Assembly: GCA_964463695.1 (NCBI GenBank)
Contig: CAYXCZ010000010.1
Span: forward strand, 1-64,000
Reading direction: 5' to 3'
From: JALNZU01 sp964463695
Lineage (GTDB): Bacteria > Bacteroidota > Bacteroidia > Bacteroidales > F082
Length of the DNA stretch: 64,000 nucleotides
In this document: positions 35,083-44,253 of the stretch, piece after piece
Numbering within the stretch: position 1 is the first letter of the stretch
Layout of the letters: every line of letters starts with the position of its first letter
The notes under the pieces: generated by a model
What the model was told of the DNA's origin: nothing
Database searches by the model: none
What the model saw: the letters and a program-made list of their open reading frames with translations, nothing else
Translations under genes and position numbers: made by a program

Positions 35083-35940
35083 ATGAAAAGACCAGTTATT
35101 TTATTCTTCAATTTGCTGATTTGTTTTGTTACAACAATAGCACAAACAGATATTGACACCTCTTCCCTCCTTTCAGAAAGGTTGAAAAGTCAGGTTTTGG
35201 TTATCGGTCACAGAGGTGGCTTTGATGCTAATTATCCTGAAAACTCCCTGACCCTCTTCGATTTTACAACAAGTAATGGAACAAATCCAATGATAGGTCT
35301 GGAAATTGATATTCGAAAAAGCGCGACTGGATCGCTATATTTAATGCATGATCCAACAGTTAACCGCACTACAAACGGGACAGGCGATATAACACAATTA
35401 GAAGACACTTATTTAAACGGGTTACAATTAAAAGACAGCAAAAGTCAATTAACGGATCAAAAAATACCATTACTCTCAGAACTATTGAAGAGGTACCAAA
35501 ACAAACCCGTTGTATTGATGTTAGATATCAAGGGGCCAATTATAGAGGAAGTTTTGCACTTGGTTCAACAATACGAAATGGAAAAACAATGCATAATCCT
35601 GACATTCAAGCCAGAAAACACTCAGACTGCCTTGAAGCACTCCAAAAATGCAATGATCTCAACTTTAATTACATCCGAAAAAGATTTTCAAGCATTGGCA
35701 GCTTATAATGAGCATTTTACGCGTATGGCAGCTTATATCAGAAAAGATATAGATCCCCTATTATTAGAAGTGCTCATTGAGTCAAAGATTACCATCTTAA
35801 CCGATGTACTTGAGATAGATAAACAACCATTTATACCTCATGAGGTGACTTTTTATCAAGATGTCGTTCGAAAAAACAAGATCGCAATTCTTGTAACCGA
35901 TTTTCCACAATTTGTTTCAAAACATCTTCAAGGTCAATAA
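35083..35940 (+). CDS. Secreted glycerophosphodiester phosphodiesterase (GDPD family)
   Basis: 285 residues from ATG 35083: signal peptide (MKRPVILFFNLLICFVTTIA), then a GDPD TIM-barrel with H43-R44-G45, E74-x-D76 and H89, the complete set of Ca2+/catalytic residues. It would release glycerol-3-phosphate and an alcohol from glycerophosphodiesters in the periplasm. A longer in-frame GTG start lies inside the preceding terminator and was rejected. It leads a series of four secreted phosphoesterase genes. Confidence 0.9.
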   Translation: MKRPVILFFNLLICFVTTIAQTDIDTSSLLSERLKSQVLVIGHRGGFDANYPENSLTLFDFTTSNGTNPMIGLEIDIRKSATGSLYLMHDPTVNRTTNGTGDITQLEDTYLNGLQLKDSKSQLTDQKIPLLSELLKRYQNKPVVLMLDIKGPIIEEVLHLVQQYEMEKQCIILTFKPENTQTALKHSKNAMISTLITSEKDFQALAAYNEHFTRMAAYIRKDIDPLLLEVLIESKITILTDVLEIDKQPFIPHEVTFYQDVVRKNKIAILVTDFPQFVSKHLQGQ

Positions 35941-35977
35941 TTCTGAGATATACAGCAAGGTATTAAGTCATAAAATG

Positions 35978-35985
35978 TATTTTTG
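35978..35985 (+). promoter_or_regulatory. Candidate -7 element of the NPP-PhoD-PAP2 unit
   Basis: TATTTTTG (TAnnTTTG), 41 bp before the ATG at 36026; no -33 element seen. Confidence 0.35.
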
Positions 35986-36025
35986 TATATCAATTTGAAG
36001 ATTAACCACAAATCATCCGCAATTA

Positions 36026-37255
36026 ATGCAATCTTTTCAAAAATTCAGCAGTTTTACATCTTTAGTACTGATTCTGCTTGTCCTTTCATCCTGCGTTAAA
36101 AAAAACAAAGTTGAAGACCCAATTGTTGTAATCCTTTCATTGGATGGATTCCGATGGGATTATCCAACCCGAACAGCCACACCTAATCTTGATTGGATGG
36201 CAGAAAATGGTGTAAAGGCTGAGCGGATGATTCCAAGCTTTCCAACCACAACATTTGCCAATCATTATACTCTTGCTACAGGTCTTTACCCTGACCATCA
36301 TGGCATTCTTGTAAATCGTTTTTACGCTCCTGATCTTAATGCTGAATACAATGCCCCGGGAAAAAGAGAAACAGTTGAAGATGGCAGGTTCTACGGTGGT
36401 GAGCCAATATGGGTAACAGCCGAGACTCAGCAAAAAATCACAGCAACCTGTTTCTGGGTTGGTAGTGAAGCTGATGTCAAAGGTGTAAGACCAACTTACT
36501 GGAAAAAATACGACCACGACATGCCTTACAGCCACAGGATTGATACTGTCATGTATTGGCTGAGATTGCCTGAAGAAAAACGTCCAAAACTGGTCATGTG
36601 GTATTTTGATGAGCCTGACACACGCGGTCATGAATATGGACCGGAAAATGACAGCCTTATGCCGCTCATCACTCGTCTTGATAGTTTAGTTGGGGTTTTT
36701 ATTACAAAAATGAATGCCTTACCTTACGCCGATCGCATCAACTTTATTGTTGTTTCAGATCATGGAATGGCTCAACTATCGCCTGACCGTCAAATCGTTC
36801 TGGATCAAACCGTTGATACCAGCTTGATTGAACTGGTTGATGGCTGGAATCCAACAATGAACATAAAAGCGAAAGATGGCAAAATTGATGAACTACTTGA
36901 ACAACTTAAATCCATTCCACACTTAAAAGTATGGAAACATGGTGAAGCACCTGAGCATTTGCATCATTCCACCCATATAAGAACACATGACATGACACTA
37001 TTAGCCGAAGATGGATGGAGCATAAATTGGTCATGGATGAAATCCTACTCCAAAGGAACACATGGCTACGATTTTCGAAATACGGATGTTAATTCCATCT
37101 TTTATGCCGTCGGTCCCGATTTCAAATCGAATTATGTAAAAAAACCGTTTAAAAACATACATGTGTACCCGCTATTGGCTCATGTGCTCAAATTGAAGCC
37201 AGCCCCGGTGGATGGACATTTTGATTCCATCTCTGATGTTTTAAAAAATTATTAA
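36026..37255 (+). CDS. Nucleotide pyrophosphatase/phosphodiesterase (NPP) lipoprotein
   Basis: 409 residues of the alkaline-phosphatase superfamily, NPP branch. Lipobox LVLSSC (Cys23). Zn ligand D40 (LSLDGFRWD), nucleophile T76 in FPTTTFANHYTLATGLYPDHHGI, then DEPDTRGHEYGP and VSDHGM and a C-terminal His, all as in bacterial NPPs. It would hydrolyse phosphodiester or pyrophosphate bonds of nucleotides or lipid head groups in the periplasm or at the surface. The PhoD-like gene follows directly, indicating one transcript. Confidence 0.93.
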   Translation: MQSFQKFSSFTSLVLILLVLSSCVKKNKVEDPIVVILSLDGFRWDYPTRTATPNLDWMAENGVKAERMIPSFPTTTFANHYTLATGLYPDHHGILVNRFYAPDLNAEYNAPGKRETVEDGRFYGGEPIWVTAETQQKITATCFWVGSEADVKGVRPTYWKKYDHDMPYSHRIDTVMYWLRLPEEKRPKLVMWYFDEPDTRGHEYGPENDSLMPLITRLDSLVGVFITKMNALPYADRINFIVVSDHGMAQLSPDRQIVLDQTVDTSLIELVDGWNPTMNIKAKDGKIDELLEQLKSIPHLKVWKHGEAPEHLHHSTHIRTHDMTLLAEDGWSINWSWMKSYSKGTHGYDFRNTDVNSIFYAVGPDFKSNYVKKPFKNIHVYPLLAHVLKLKPAPVDGHFDSISDVLKNY

Positions 37256-37279
37256 GTGACATTTTTAAGTTTTAAGAAA

Positions 37280-38608
37280 ATGAAAAAGACTTTAGCCGCA
37301 TTCGTTGTCACACTAATATTCTTACATATCAGCACCTTAGCTCAACATCCCTTGTTGCAATCAGGTCCAATGCCTGGTTATGCAGATATGCGGGAGGTCA
37401 TGATATGGGTACAAACAAATAAAGTAGCGAAAGTGCAGCTTTTGTATCAGGCTATTGACAAAAGCGATATACAAAGGAGGTCAGAAATCATTTATACCAG
37501 TAAAGAAATGGCGTTCACAGCCCATCTGATCGCTGATACGGTTGAACCCGGCAAACGCTATACCTATGAGTTGCTCATAAATGATGAGGTTGTAAAATTT
37601 CCTTATCCAACAGAATTTCAAACTCAAAAAATTTGGAAATGGAGAGGTAACCCACCTGAATTCAGCATGTTAACTGGCAGCTGTGCCTACATAAATCAGC
37701 CTGAGCATGATCGCCCTGGAACTCCTTACGGTGGCGACTATCGCATTTTTGAGAATATGGCAACGCATAAAACAGATTTCATGCTTTGGCTTGGTGACAA
37801 TGTTTACTTACGCGAGCCGGACTGGAATACACAAACAGGCATTTTTGCCCGCTACACTCATAGCCGGTCAATAAAAGAGATGCAGCCCTTCTTAGCATCC
37901 ACACATCATTATGCCATATGGGATGATCACGATTATGGTCCAAATGACAGCGATAAAGGATTTTTCAACAAAGAACAAACACTTAAAGCATTTGAAGCAT
38001 TTTGGGGAAACCCAACTTATGGAGTAAGTGACCTTAAAGGTGCTATAACAAGTTTTCAATGGGGTGATGCTGATTTTTTCCTTTTGGATAATCGTTGGTA
38101 CCGTGATCCGGATTTCATTCAAAAACCAGAAAAGACATTACTTGGAAAGCAACAATTACAGTGGTTGTTCGACAATCTTGTTTCAAGTACAGCTACGTTT
38201 AAAATTGTGGCTCTCGGAGGTCAGTTTTTGAGTACAGCCAAAAGGTATGAAACTTATGCAGCCAATGGATTTGACACTGAGCGTCAGCAAATTATTGATT
38301 TTATACAACAACACGCCATCAAAAATGTAATCTTTTTAACCGGAGATGTTCATTTCACTGAGATGTCGGTACTTAAAGAGGAAGCCAAACCAACCATCTG
38401 GGATTTAACGTTCTCAACGATGTCGGCAGGACCTAACAGCAGAGGTGGCGAATGGGAAAATGAGTTTCGTGTTCCGGGAACAGTAGTTACATCAAGGAAT
38501 TTTGGGAAGATAGCTTTCCGCGGACCTTTAAAGAAGAGAGAATTGGTTGTTCAATGCTATGATACAGATAATGTACTTCAGTGGGAACGAATTATCAATG
38601 AAGAATAA
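37280..38608 (+). CDS. PhoD-type alkaline phosphatase/phosphodiesterase
   Basis: 442 residues from ATG 37280: signal peptide (MKKTLAAFVVTLIFLHISTLA), a fibronectin-like N-terminal domain typical of PhoD, and the metallophosphatase domain with GSCAY, FMLWLGDNVYLRE, HYAIWDDHDYGPND and FLTGDVHFTEM. Such enzymes act on phosphomonoesters and diesters with Ca2+/Fe3+. A start 24 bp upstream is possible, but this ATG gives the clean signal peptide. Sits between NPP and PAP2 genes in an apparent operon. Confidence 0.9.
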   Translation: MKKTLAAFVVTLIFLHISTLAQHPLLQSGPMPGYADMREVMIWVQTNKVAKVQLLYQAIDKSDIQRRSEIIYTSKEMAFTAHLIADTVEPGKRYTYELLINDEVVKFPYPTEFQTQKIWKWRGNPPEFSMLTGSCAYINQPEHDRPGTPYGGDYRIFENMATHKTDFMLWLGDNVYLREPDWNTQTGIFARYTHSRSIKEMQPFLASTHHYAIWDDHDYGPNDSDKGFFNKEQTLKAFEAFWGNPTYGVSDLKGAITSFQWGDADFFLLDNRWYRDPDFIQKPEKTLLGKQQLQWLFDNLVSSTATFKIVALGGQFLSTAKRYETYAANGFDTERQQIIDFIQQHAIKNVIFLTGDVHFTEMSVLKEEAKPTIWDLTFSTMSAGPNSRGGEWENEFRVPGTVVTSRNFGKIAFRGPLKKRELVVQCYDTDNVLQWERIINEE

Positions 38609-38629
38609 ATGATTGATTTGACACTTCTT

Positions 38630-39214
38630 ATGAAAAAAACATTTGTCATCTTACTTATTTCTTTTCCATTTATAATACTTGCTCAAAATGTTGATATCGA
38701 GCTATTGAAGCATATTAATCTCAACCGCAATAAAGATTTCGATGGGTTTTTCAGAGCGCTTACCCATACTGCCGGGCCTGTTGCCTTTAGCATACCTTTG
38801 CTACTTTTAGGTTTTAGCTTTGTCAAAAAACTAAAGATTTTAAAACAGAAGTCGGTGTACCTGATTTTTTCAGTACTAACAGCAGTAATTATAACTACCG
38901 TCCTTAAACACACCATCAACAGACCACGACCGTTTGAAACTTACAGCTTCATCGAAAAAGTTACATCCGGTGGAAGTCCGTCATTTCCTTCAGGGCATAC
39001 AACAGATGCGTTTGTAATAGCATCAGCGTTGAGCATTGCTTTTCCGCGTTGGTATGTGATTGTCCCATCTTTTTTGTGGGCAACTGCAATCGCATACTCA
39101 CGCATGGGCTTAGGTGTTCATTATCCTATTGACGTGTTGTTTGGTATTTTAATAGGCTCAGGATCAGCAATTCTATGGTATTTTATCCGCAAGAAACAAT
39201 TAATAAAGGAATAA
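38630..39214 (+). CDS. PAP2-family phosphatase
   Basis: 194 residues, with an N-terminal signal/first helix and about five further helices. The three PAP2 signatures are complete: K-x6-RP (KHTINRPRP), PSGHT, and SR-x5-H-x3-D (SRMGLGVHYPID). The active site faces the periplasm; substrates may be lipid phosphates such as undecaprenyl pyrophosphate or phosphatidate. ATG at 38630 gives the signal-like start; an in-frame ATG at 38609 directly abuts the previous stop. Last gene of the phosphoesterase operon. Confidence 0.9.
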   Translation: MKKTFVILLISFPFIILAQNVDIELLKHINLNRNKDFDGFFRALTHTAGPVAFSIPLLLLGFSFVKKLKILKQKSVYLIFSVLTAVIITTVLKHTINRPRPFETYSFIEKVTSGGSPSFPSGHTTDAFVIASALSIAFPRWYVIVPSFLWATAIAYSRMGLGVHYPIDVLFGILIGSGSAILWYFIRKKQLIKE

Positions 39215-39248
39215 AAAAAAACCGGATTACATCACTGAAACCCGGTTT
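39214..39248 (-). terminator. Terminator between convergent PAP2 and sigma factor genes
   Basis: AAACCGG (39219-39225) pairs with CCGGTTT (39242-39248). On the minus strand the right arm comes first and the left arm is followed by a run of T (complement of AAAAAAAA), so it chiefly serves the sigma factor gene. Confidence 0.7.
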
Positions 39249-39268
39249 CTTATCCTTTTCTGAAAATG

Positions 39269-39856
39269 CTAATACGTTAACGACACGTTACGTTCTTTCA
39301 CCATTTTACGCATATTTATTAATGCATATCGCATACGGCCCAGAGCGGTATTGATACTAACATTAGTCATATCAGCGATATCTTTAAAGCTCATCTCGGA
39401 ATAAAGCCTCAGATAAAGCACTTCACGTTGTTCTTCAGGCAGAAAATCAATCATCTTACGAATATCCTCATGGATTTGTTCAGTAATGATATGTTCTTCA
39501 ATTGATTTATCACTTAACCCTAACTGATCGGCAATACGAAAATCATCCGGTGCACTGTCAGTCATCGGAAGACGTTTTGCTTTTCTGAAATGGTCGATAA
39601 TCAAGTTGTGAGCAATTCGCATCACCCATTGAATGAATTTTCCTTCTTCATTGTAAGATCCGCCTTTAAGTGTGCGGATAACCTTGATGAAGGTATCCTG
39701 AAAGATGTCATCAGCCAGCTGCCTGTCTTTTACCAACATATGAATGTAGGCAAAAACACGCGATTGGTGGCGGTTTAACAAAATTTCGAAACTGGATTGA
39801 TTACCATTAAGATAACTTTCAACCAGCTCTTTATCGCTAAGTTCGATAGCATTCAT
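39269..39856 (-). CDS. ECF-type RNA polymerase sigma factor
   Basis: 195 residues. Region 2 (LLNRHQSRVFAYIHMLVKDRQLADDIFQDTF... IQWVMRIAHNLIIDHFRK) and region 4 (LPEEQREVLYLRLYSEMSFKDIADMTNVSINTALGRMRYAL) are complete; region 3 is missing, as in all ECF factors. No anti-sigma gene is adjacent in this window, so the signal cannot be deduced. It has its own promoter and terminator and stands alone. Confidence 0.93.
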   Translation of the reverse strand: MNAIELSDKELVESYLNGNQSSFEILLNRHQSRVFAYIHMLVKDRQLADDIFQDTFIKVIRTLKGGSYNEEGKFIQWVMRIAHNLIIDHFRKAKRLPMTDSAPDDFRIADQLGLSDKSIEEHIITEQIHEDIRKMIDFLPEEQREVLYLRLYSEMSFKDIADMTNVSINTALGRMRYALINMRKMVKERNVSLTY

Positions 39857-39968
39857 AGAGCTTCCCTTTTTTAATGAACTGAATTAAAGGGTATAAGTTG
39901 AATCTATAATGGTTCTCCTATGGGTTTTTATGGTGAAACAAATACGTTTTGTACACTGTTAATGAATG

Positions 39969-39999
39969 CAAAATTATACACATTTTCATATAAAGCAAA
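39969..39999 (-). promoter_or_regulatory. Bacteroidetes-type promoter of the ECF sigma factor
   Basis: On the minus strand TTTG (39999-39996), 19-bp spacer, TAATTTTG (39976-39969), both full matches. The leader to the ATG at 39856 is about 105 nt. Confidence 0.5.
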
Positions 40000-40044
40000 T
40001 ATAATTGATAATTTCGCAAAAAAAAATTCTTCAAGGAAGTATTC

Positions 40045-42858
40045 ATGAGCAAAAGTAACCCAATAAATACGATCGAAATTACCCGTGCACGGGTAAATAA
40101 TTTGAAAAACCTCAGCATTTCGCTGCCAAAAAATAAGTTGATTATTGTCACCGGGCTTTCTGGTTCTGGAAAGTCGTCACTTGCTTTTGACACTTTATAT
40201 GCTGAAGGTCAAAGACGTTATGTAGAAAGTTTAAGTTCGTATGCACGACAGTTTTTAGGCAGGATGAATAAACCAGATGTAGATCACATCAGTGGTTTGT
40301 CGCCTGCAATTGCAATTGAACAAAAAGTTACATCACGCAATCCCAGATCAACTGTTGGAACTTCAACTGAGATTTATGAGTACATCAAGCTCCTCTTTGC
40401 CCGAATCGGTATAACTATCTCCCCTATTTCGGGGAAGGTTGTTAAAAAACACCGTGTAAATGATGTGGTTGATTATGTGACCAAACAAGCTCAGGGTGCT
40501 ACAATATTTATTTTAGCCCCGCTGAGTAATATATCTGGAAGAACAACCTCAGAACACCTTACTGTGCTTATGCAGCAGGGGTTTGCCCGAATTATGCATC
40601 AGCAGAATGTAATGCGTATTGATGATTTTCTGAAAGAAAGTGAGCTTCCTGAACTGAATGAACTGTATATTGTTGTTGATCGTTTGAAAATACAATCCTT
40701 CGATGATGATTTCCTTTCGAGGGTTGCTGATTCTGTGCAAACCGCTTTTTATGAAGGCAAAGGATATTGCAAACTGGAAGTTCAAGATGAGGCAAACACT
40801 TCTTCCTTTGTTTTTTCAGATCGTTTCGAGGCGGACGGGCTAACATTTGAAGAGCCTGGTGTTAACATGTTTACCTTCAACAACCCTTTTGGCGCCTGCA
40901 AAACCTGCGAAGGTTTCGGCTCAATCATTGGAATAGACGAAGATTTGGTAATTCCGAACAAAGCACTTTCTGTTTATGAAGGTGCAGTGGCCTGTTGGAA
41001 AGGCGAAAAAATGGGTGAGTTCAGGGATCGCTTGGTTTTCAATGCTTCAAAATTCGATTTTCCGATACACAAACCATATTACGCGCTTTCAAAAGAACAA
41101 AAAAAACTCCTTTGGACCGGCAATTCATGGTTTGAGGGGTTAGACAACTTTTTTCAGCAACTTGAAGAGCAAAGCTATAAGATTCAATACAGGGTCATGC
41201 TTTCACGTTACCGGGGCAAGACTGTGTGCCCTGACTGCGAGGGAACCCGTTTGAGAAAAGACGCATCCTATGTAAAAGTGGGTGGTAAAAGTGTTTCAGA
41301 AATTGTACTTCTCTCGCTGGAAGAAGCCTCCGAATTCTTTAACAATTTGGAACTGTCAGAAAATGAATCAATTATTGCCAACCGACTTTTGATTGAAATC
41401 AACAGCCGACTTTCGTTTTTGCTCGATGTTGGTCTTGGATACCTTACACTTAACCGCCTTTCCAATAGCTTATCCGGTGGTGAGTCGCAACGTATAAATC
41501 TGGCAACCTCCCTTGGATCGAGCCTTGTTGGTTCAACTTACATTCTTGACGAACCCAGCATTGGACTGCACCCGCGTGATACACAAAGACTCATTAAGGT
41601 TTTGAAACGATTGCGTGATATTGGCAACACCGTTATTGTTGTTGAACATGATGAAGATATCATTAAAGCAGCTGACCAGGTAGTTGACATTGGGCCATTG
41701 GCTGGCAGGCTTGGAGGTGAGCTCATTTTTCAGGGGACATACGCAGAAATTTTAACCAGTGAGACAAGCCTCACAGGAAGATATCTTTCTGGAAAAGAAA
41801 GTATTCCTGTACCAGTTGCCCGAAGAAAATGGAAAGATTATTTGGAAATCATCGGTGCTACAGAGAATAACCTTCAAATGGTAGATGTAAAAATTCCTTT
41901 AGGTGTGATGACAGTAGTTACCGGAGTCAGCGGGTCAGGGAAATCATCATTGATACGCGGAATTCTATATCCATCAATGAAAAAACTAACTGGAGGATAT
42001 GCTGATAAAACAGGCAAATTTGGAGAGCTGAAAGGAGATACCCGACGCGTGGGGGCTGTTGAGATGATTGATCAAAATCCTATAGGTCGCTCCTCACGTT
42101 CTAACCCGGTTACTTATGTCAAAGCTTTTGATGATGTACGCCAACTTTATTCTGATTTAAAACTATCAAAAACAAGGAATTACAAACCTGGATATTTTTC
42201 ATTTAATGTTCCGGGGGGAAGATGCGACGCCTGCGAAGGAGAAGGAAGTGTGAAAATTGAGATGCAATTTATGGCTGATGTCTATCTGGAATGCGATGTT
42301 TGCAAAGGCAGAAGATTCAAAGAAGAGGTGCTTGATGTACGTTTTATGAATCAAAATATTGCTGATTTGCTGGATATGACCATCGATGAAGCCATTGATT
42401 TTTTCGAAAGTCATCAGAAACATTCAACCATCGTTAAAAAAATCATTCAAAAATTACTGCCCCTAAAAGAGGTTGGGTTAGGTTACTTAAAAATGGGTCA
42501 ATCATCAAATACCCTTAGCGGAGGTGAAGCTCAGCGCATTAAGCTGGCATTTTTTCTTACCAAGGGACAAAGCGAGAAACCTACTCTTTTCATTTTTGAT
42601 GAACCAACAACAGGACTTCATTTTCATGATATCACCAAATTGATGGATGCTTTTAATGCACTAATTGAAAATGGACATAGTCTGGTTGTGATTGAGCACA
42701 ATCCTGAAGTGATAAAACGAGCCGATTGGATCATCGATATTGGTCCGGAAGGGGGTGATAAAGGCGGGAGAATTTTGTTTGAAGGCAGACCCGAAGAACT
42801 GATAAACTGTAAGGAATCGTACACTGCAAAGGCTATCGAAGACAAGCTTCACGCCTGA
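40045..42858 (+). CDS. uvrA: Excinuclease ABC subunit UvrA
   Basis: 937-residue DNA-damage sensor of nucleotide-excision repair. Two ABC ATPase modules: Walker A GLSGSGKSS (37-45) and GVSGSGKSS, signatures LSGGESQRI and LSGGEAQRI, Walker B regions ILDEPSIGLHP and IFDEPTTGLHF. The C-terminal zinc finger (CDACEGEG and CDVCKGRR) is complete, whereas the first finger retains only its second pair (CKTCEGFG); the first CxxC is replaced by EADG. Standard length otherwise. Bacteroidetes often have more than one UvrA; this may be a paralogue. Confidence 0.95.
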   Translation: MSKSNPINTIEITRARVNNLKNLSISLPKNKLIIVTGLSGSGKSSLAFDTLYAEGQRRYVESLSSYARQFLGRMNKPDVDHISGLSPAIAIEQKVTSRNPRSTVGTSTEIYEYIKLLFARIGITISPISGKVVKKHRVNDVVDYVTKQAQGATIFILAPLSNISGRTTSEHLTVLMQQGFARIMHQQNVMRIDDFLKESELPELNELYIVVDRLKIQSFDDDFLSRVADSVQTAFYEGKGYCKLEVQDEANTSSFVFSDRFEADGLTFEEPGVNMFTFNNPFGACKTCEGFGSIIGIDEDLVIPNKALSVYEGAVACWKGEKMGEFRDRLVFNASKFDFPIHKPYYALSKEQKKLLWTGNSWFEGLDNFFQQLEEQSYKIQYRVMLSRYRGKTVCPDCEGTRLRKDASYVKVGGKSVSEIVLLSLEEASEFFNNLELSENESIIANRLLIEINSRLSFLLDVGLGYLTLNRLSNSLSGGESQRINLATSLGSSLVGSTYILDEPSIGLHPRDTQRLIKVLKRLRDIGNTVIVVEHDEDIIKAADQVVDIGPLAGRLGGELIFQGTYAEILTSETSLTGRYLSGKESIPVPVARRKWKDYLEIIGATENNLQMVDVKIPLGVMTVVTGVSGSGKSSLIRGILYPSMKKLTGGYADKTGKFGELKGDTRRVGAVEMIDQNPIGRSSRSNPVTYVKAFDDVRQLYSDLKLSKTRNYKPGYFSFNVPGGRCDACEGEGSVKIEMQFMADVYLECDVCKGRRFKEEVLDVRFMNQNIADLLDMTIDEAIDFFESHQKHSTIVKKIIQKLLPLKEVGLGYLKMGQSSNTLSGGEAQRIKLAFFLTKGQSEKPTLFIFDEPTTGLHFHDITKLMDAFNALIENGHSLVVIEHNPEVIKRADWIIDIGPEGGDKGGRILFEGRPEELINCKESYTAKAIEDKLHA

Positions 42859-42873
42859 TTTCGCAAAAATCGT

Positions 42874-42881
42874 TATTTTTG
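42874..42881 (+). promoter_or_regulatory. Candidate -7 element of the His-rich lipoprotein gene
   Basis: TATTTTTG (TAnnTTTG), about 97 bp before the ATG at 42978. Confidence 0.4.
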
Positions 42882-42977
42882 CAGCAACATTTCTAAGGAA
42901 ATTACACGATAAAGTTGTGTAAAATAAAAAATTTTATCAATTCGTTTTCTAATAAACTCATTAATATCTAACACTTT

Positions 42978-44132
42978 ATGAAAAATATTCCATTATTGGT
43001 TTATCTTTTTTTTATGATGGTTTCGTGCGGAAACCCAACAGGGCAAAATCATGATCACAGTCATGACCATGATCACGATCATGATCACGGACACAGCCAT
43101 ACAAACGACACAACAACCGGAAAAACAACCGTTCATTATGAACAGGAAAAAAACTTTAGTCAGGTTAAACAATTAACTTTTGGCGGAGATAATGCAGAAG
43201 CATACTTCAGTTTTAATGATGAGATGATTGTATTTCAAACAAATAACCCTGCATGGTCGTTAGATTGTGACCAAATCTTTTATGCAAAGCTGGATGAAGC
43301 CAAAATGGATAAAGAAATCCCGCAAATGATCAGTACTGGTTTAGGAAGAACAACCTGTTCCTATTTTATGCCAGGAGATACAACTATTCTTTTTGCTTCC
43401 ACCCATATGGGCAACGGTAGCTGTCCGCATGTGCCTGAACCAAGGGAAGATGGCAAATATGTATGGCCTATTTATGAAGACTACAACATTTTTGTATCTG
43501 ATCTCAAGGGAAATATTATTGATACACTTACCAACAGAAGTGGATATGATGCTGAAGCTACTGTTTCGCCTAAAGGAGATAAAATTGTGTTTACATCGGA
43601 TCGCACGGGTGACCTTGAATTGTTTACCATGAACATCGATGGTAGCGACGTAAAGCAAATTACTTTTGGATTAGGTTATGATGGTGGTGCGTTTTTCTCA
43701 CCAGATGGCTCTAAATTAGTATTCCGCTCATCAAGGCCACAAACACCTGAAGAGCAAAAAGAATACAAGGATTTACTCAAACAGGGACTCGTAATGCCAA
43801 CCAATATGGAAATTTATGTGTGTAATGCTGATGGCTCTGATTTAAAGCAGGTAACCAATCTGGGAAAAGCCAACTGGGCTCCTTACTTTCATCCTAAAGG
43901 CGATAAACTTGTTTTTAGTTCCAATCATAAATCAAGCCGTGGATATCAATTCAACATCTTTATGATAAATTTAGATGGAACAGGCTTAAGACAAATCACT
44001 TTTGATGATACTTTTGATGCCTTCCCAATGTTTTCCTTCGACGGAAAGAAACTTATCTTTTCCAGCAACAGGAACAACAATGGAACACGTGACACCAATA
44101 TTTTCCTTGCTGATTGGACTGAAACAGAATAA
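42978..44132 (+). CDS. TolB-like beta-propeller lipoprotein with His/Asp-rich metal-binding leader
   Basis: 384 residues. Lipobox MVSC (Cys17) leads to a His-Asp run (H25-H41, alternating HD/HS) and then to WD40-like PD40 repeats as in TolB: KIVFTSDRTGDLELFTMNIDG, KLVFRSSRP, KLVFSSNHKSSRGYQFNIF, KLIFSSNRNNNGTRDTNIF. The first ~110 residues after the leader also look propeller-like. The His/Asp run should bind Zn2+, Cu2+ or Ni2+. It may be a periplasmic metal-handling or sensing protein; the exact role is unknown. A strong terminator follows, so it is monocistronic. Confidence 0.8.
   Translation: MKNIPLLVYLFFMMVSCGNPTGQNHDHSHDHDHDHDHGHSHTNDTTTGKTTVHYEQEKNFSQVKQLTFGGDNAEAYFSFNDEMIVFQTNNPAWSLDCDQIFYAKLDEAKMDKEIPQMISTGLGRTTCSYFMPGDTTILFASTHMGNGSCPHVPEPREDGKYVWPIYEDYNIFVSDLKGNIIDTLTNRSGYDAEATVSPKGDKIVFTSDRTGDLELFTMNIDGSDVKQITFGLGYDGGAFFSPDGSKLVFRSSRPQTPEEQKEYKDLLKQGLVMPTNMEIYVCNADGSDLKQVTNLGKANWAPYFHPKGDKLVFSSNHKSSRGYQFNIFMINLDGTGLRQITFDDTFDAFPMFSFDGKKLIFSSNRNNNGTRDTNIFLADWTETE
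43050..43103 (+). repeat. Short CATGATCAC-type tandem repeat encoding the His/Asp run
   Basis: Degenerate repeats of catgatcac/catgaccat/cacgat run in frame and code for alternating His and Asp/Ser. Such repeats change length by slippage, so the number of His may vary between strains. Confidence 0.75.
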
Positions 44133-44196
44133 TTTTCAAGTAACTTGTTAACTAAAACCAACGATGACAAAGGTTTTAACTTACGGATATTAGATT

Positions 44197-44233
44197 CAAA
44201 GCCTTGGTAAAACACTACTGAGGCTTTGTTTTT
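44197..44233 (+). terminator. Rho-independent terminator
   Basis: CAAAGCCT (44197-44204) pairs perfectly with AGGCTTTG (44221-44228) around a 16-nt loop, followed by five T. Confidence 0.75.
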
Positions 44234-44253
44234 GAAATTACACCTACATAATA

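Noticed and set aside
36137..36631. Minus-strand ORF of 164 codons
   Set aside because: Lies wholly opposite the conserved NPP catalytic domain; residue composition is not protein-like.
43050..43103. CATGATCAC-type repeats as a CRISPR or regulatory array
   Set aside because: They are short, without spacers, in frame, and code for a His/Asp run of the lipoprotein.
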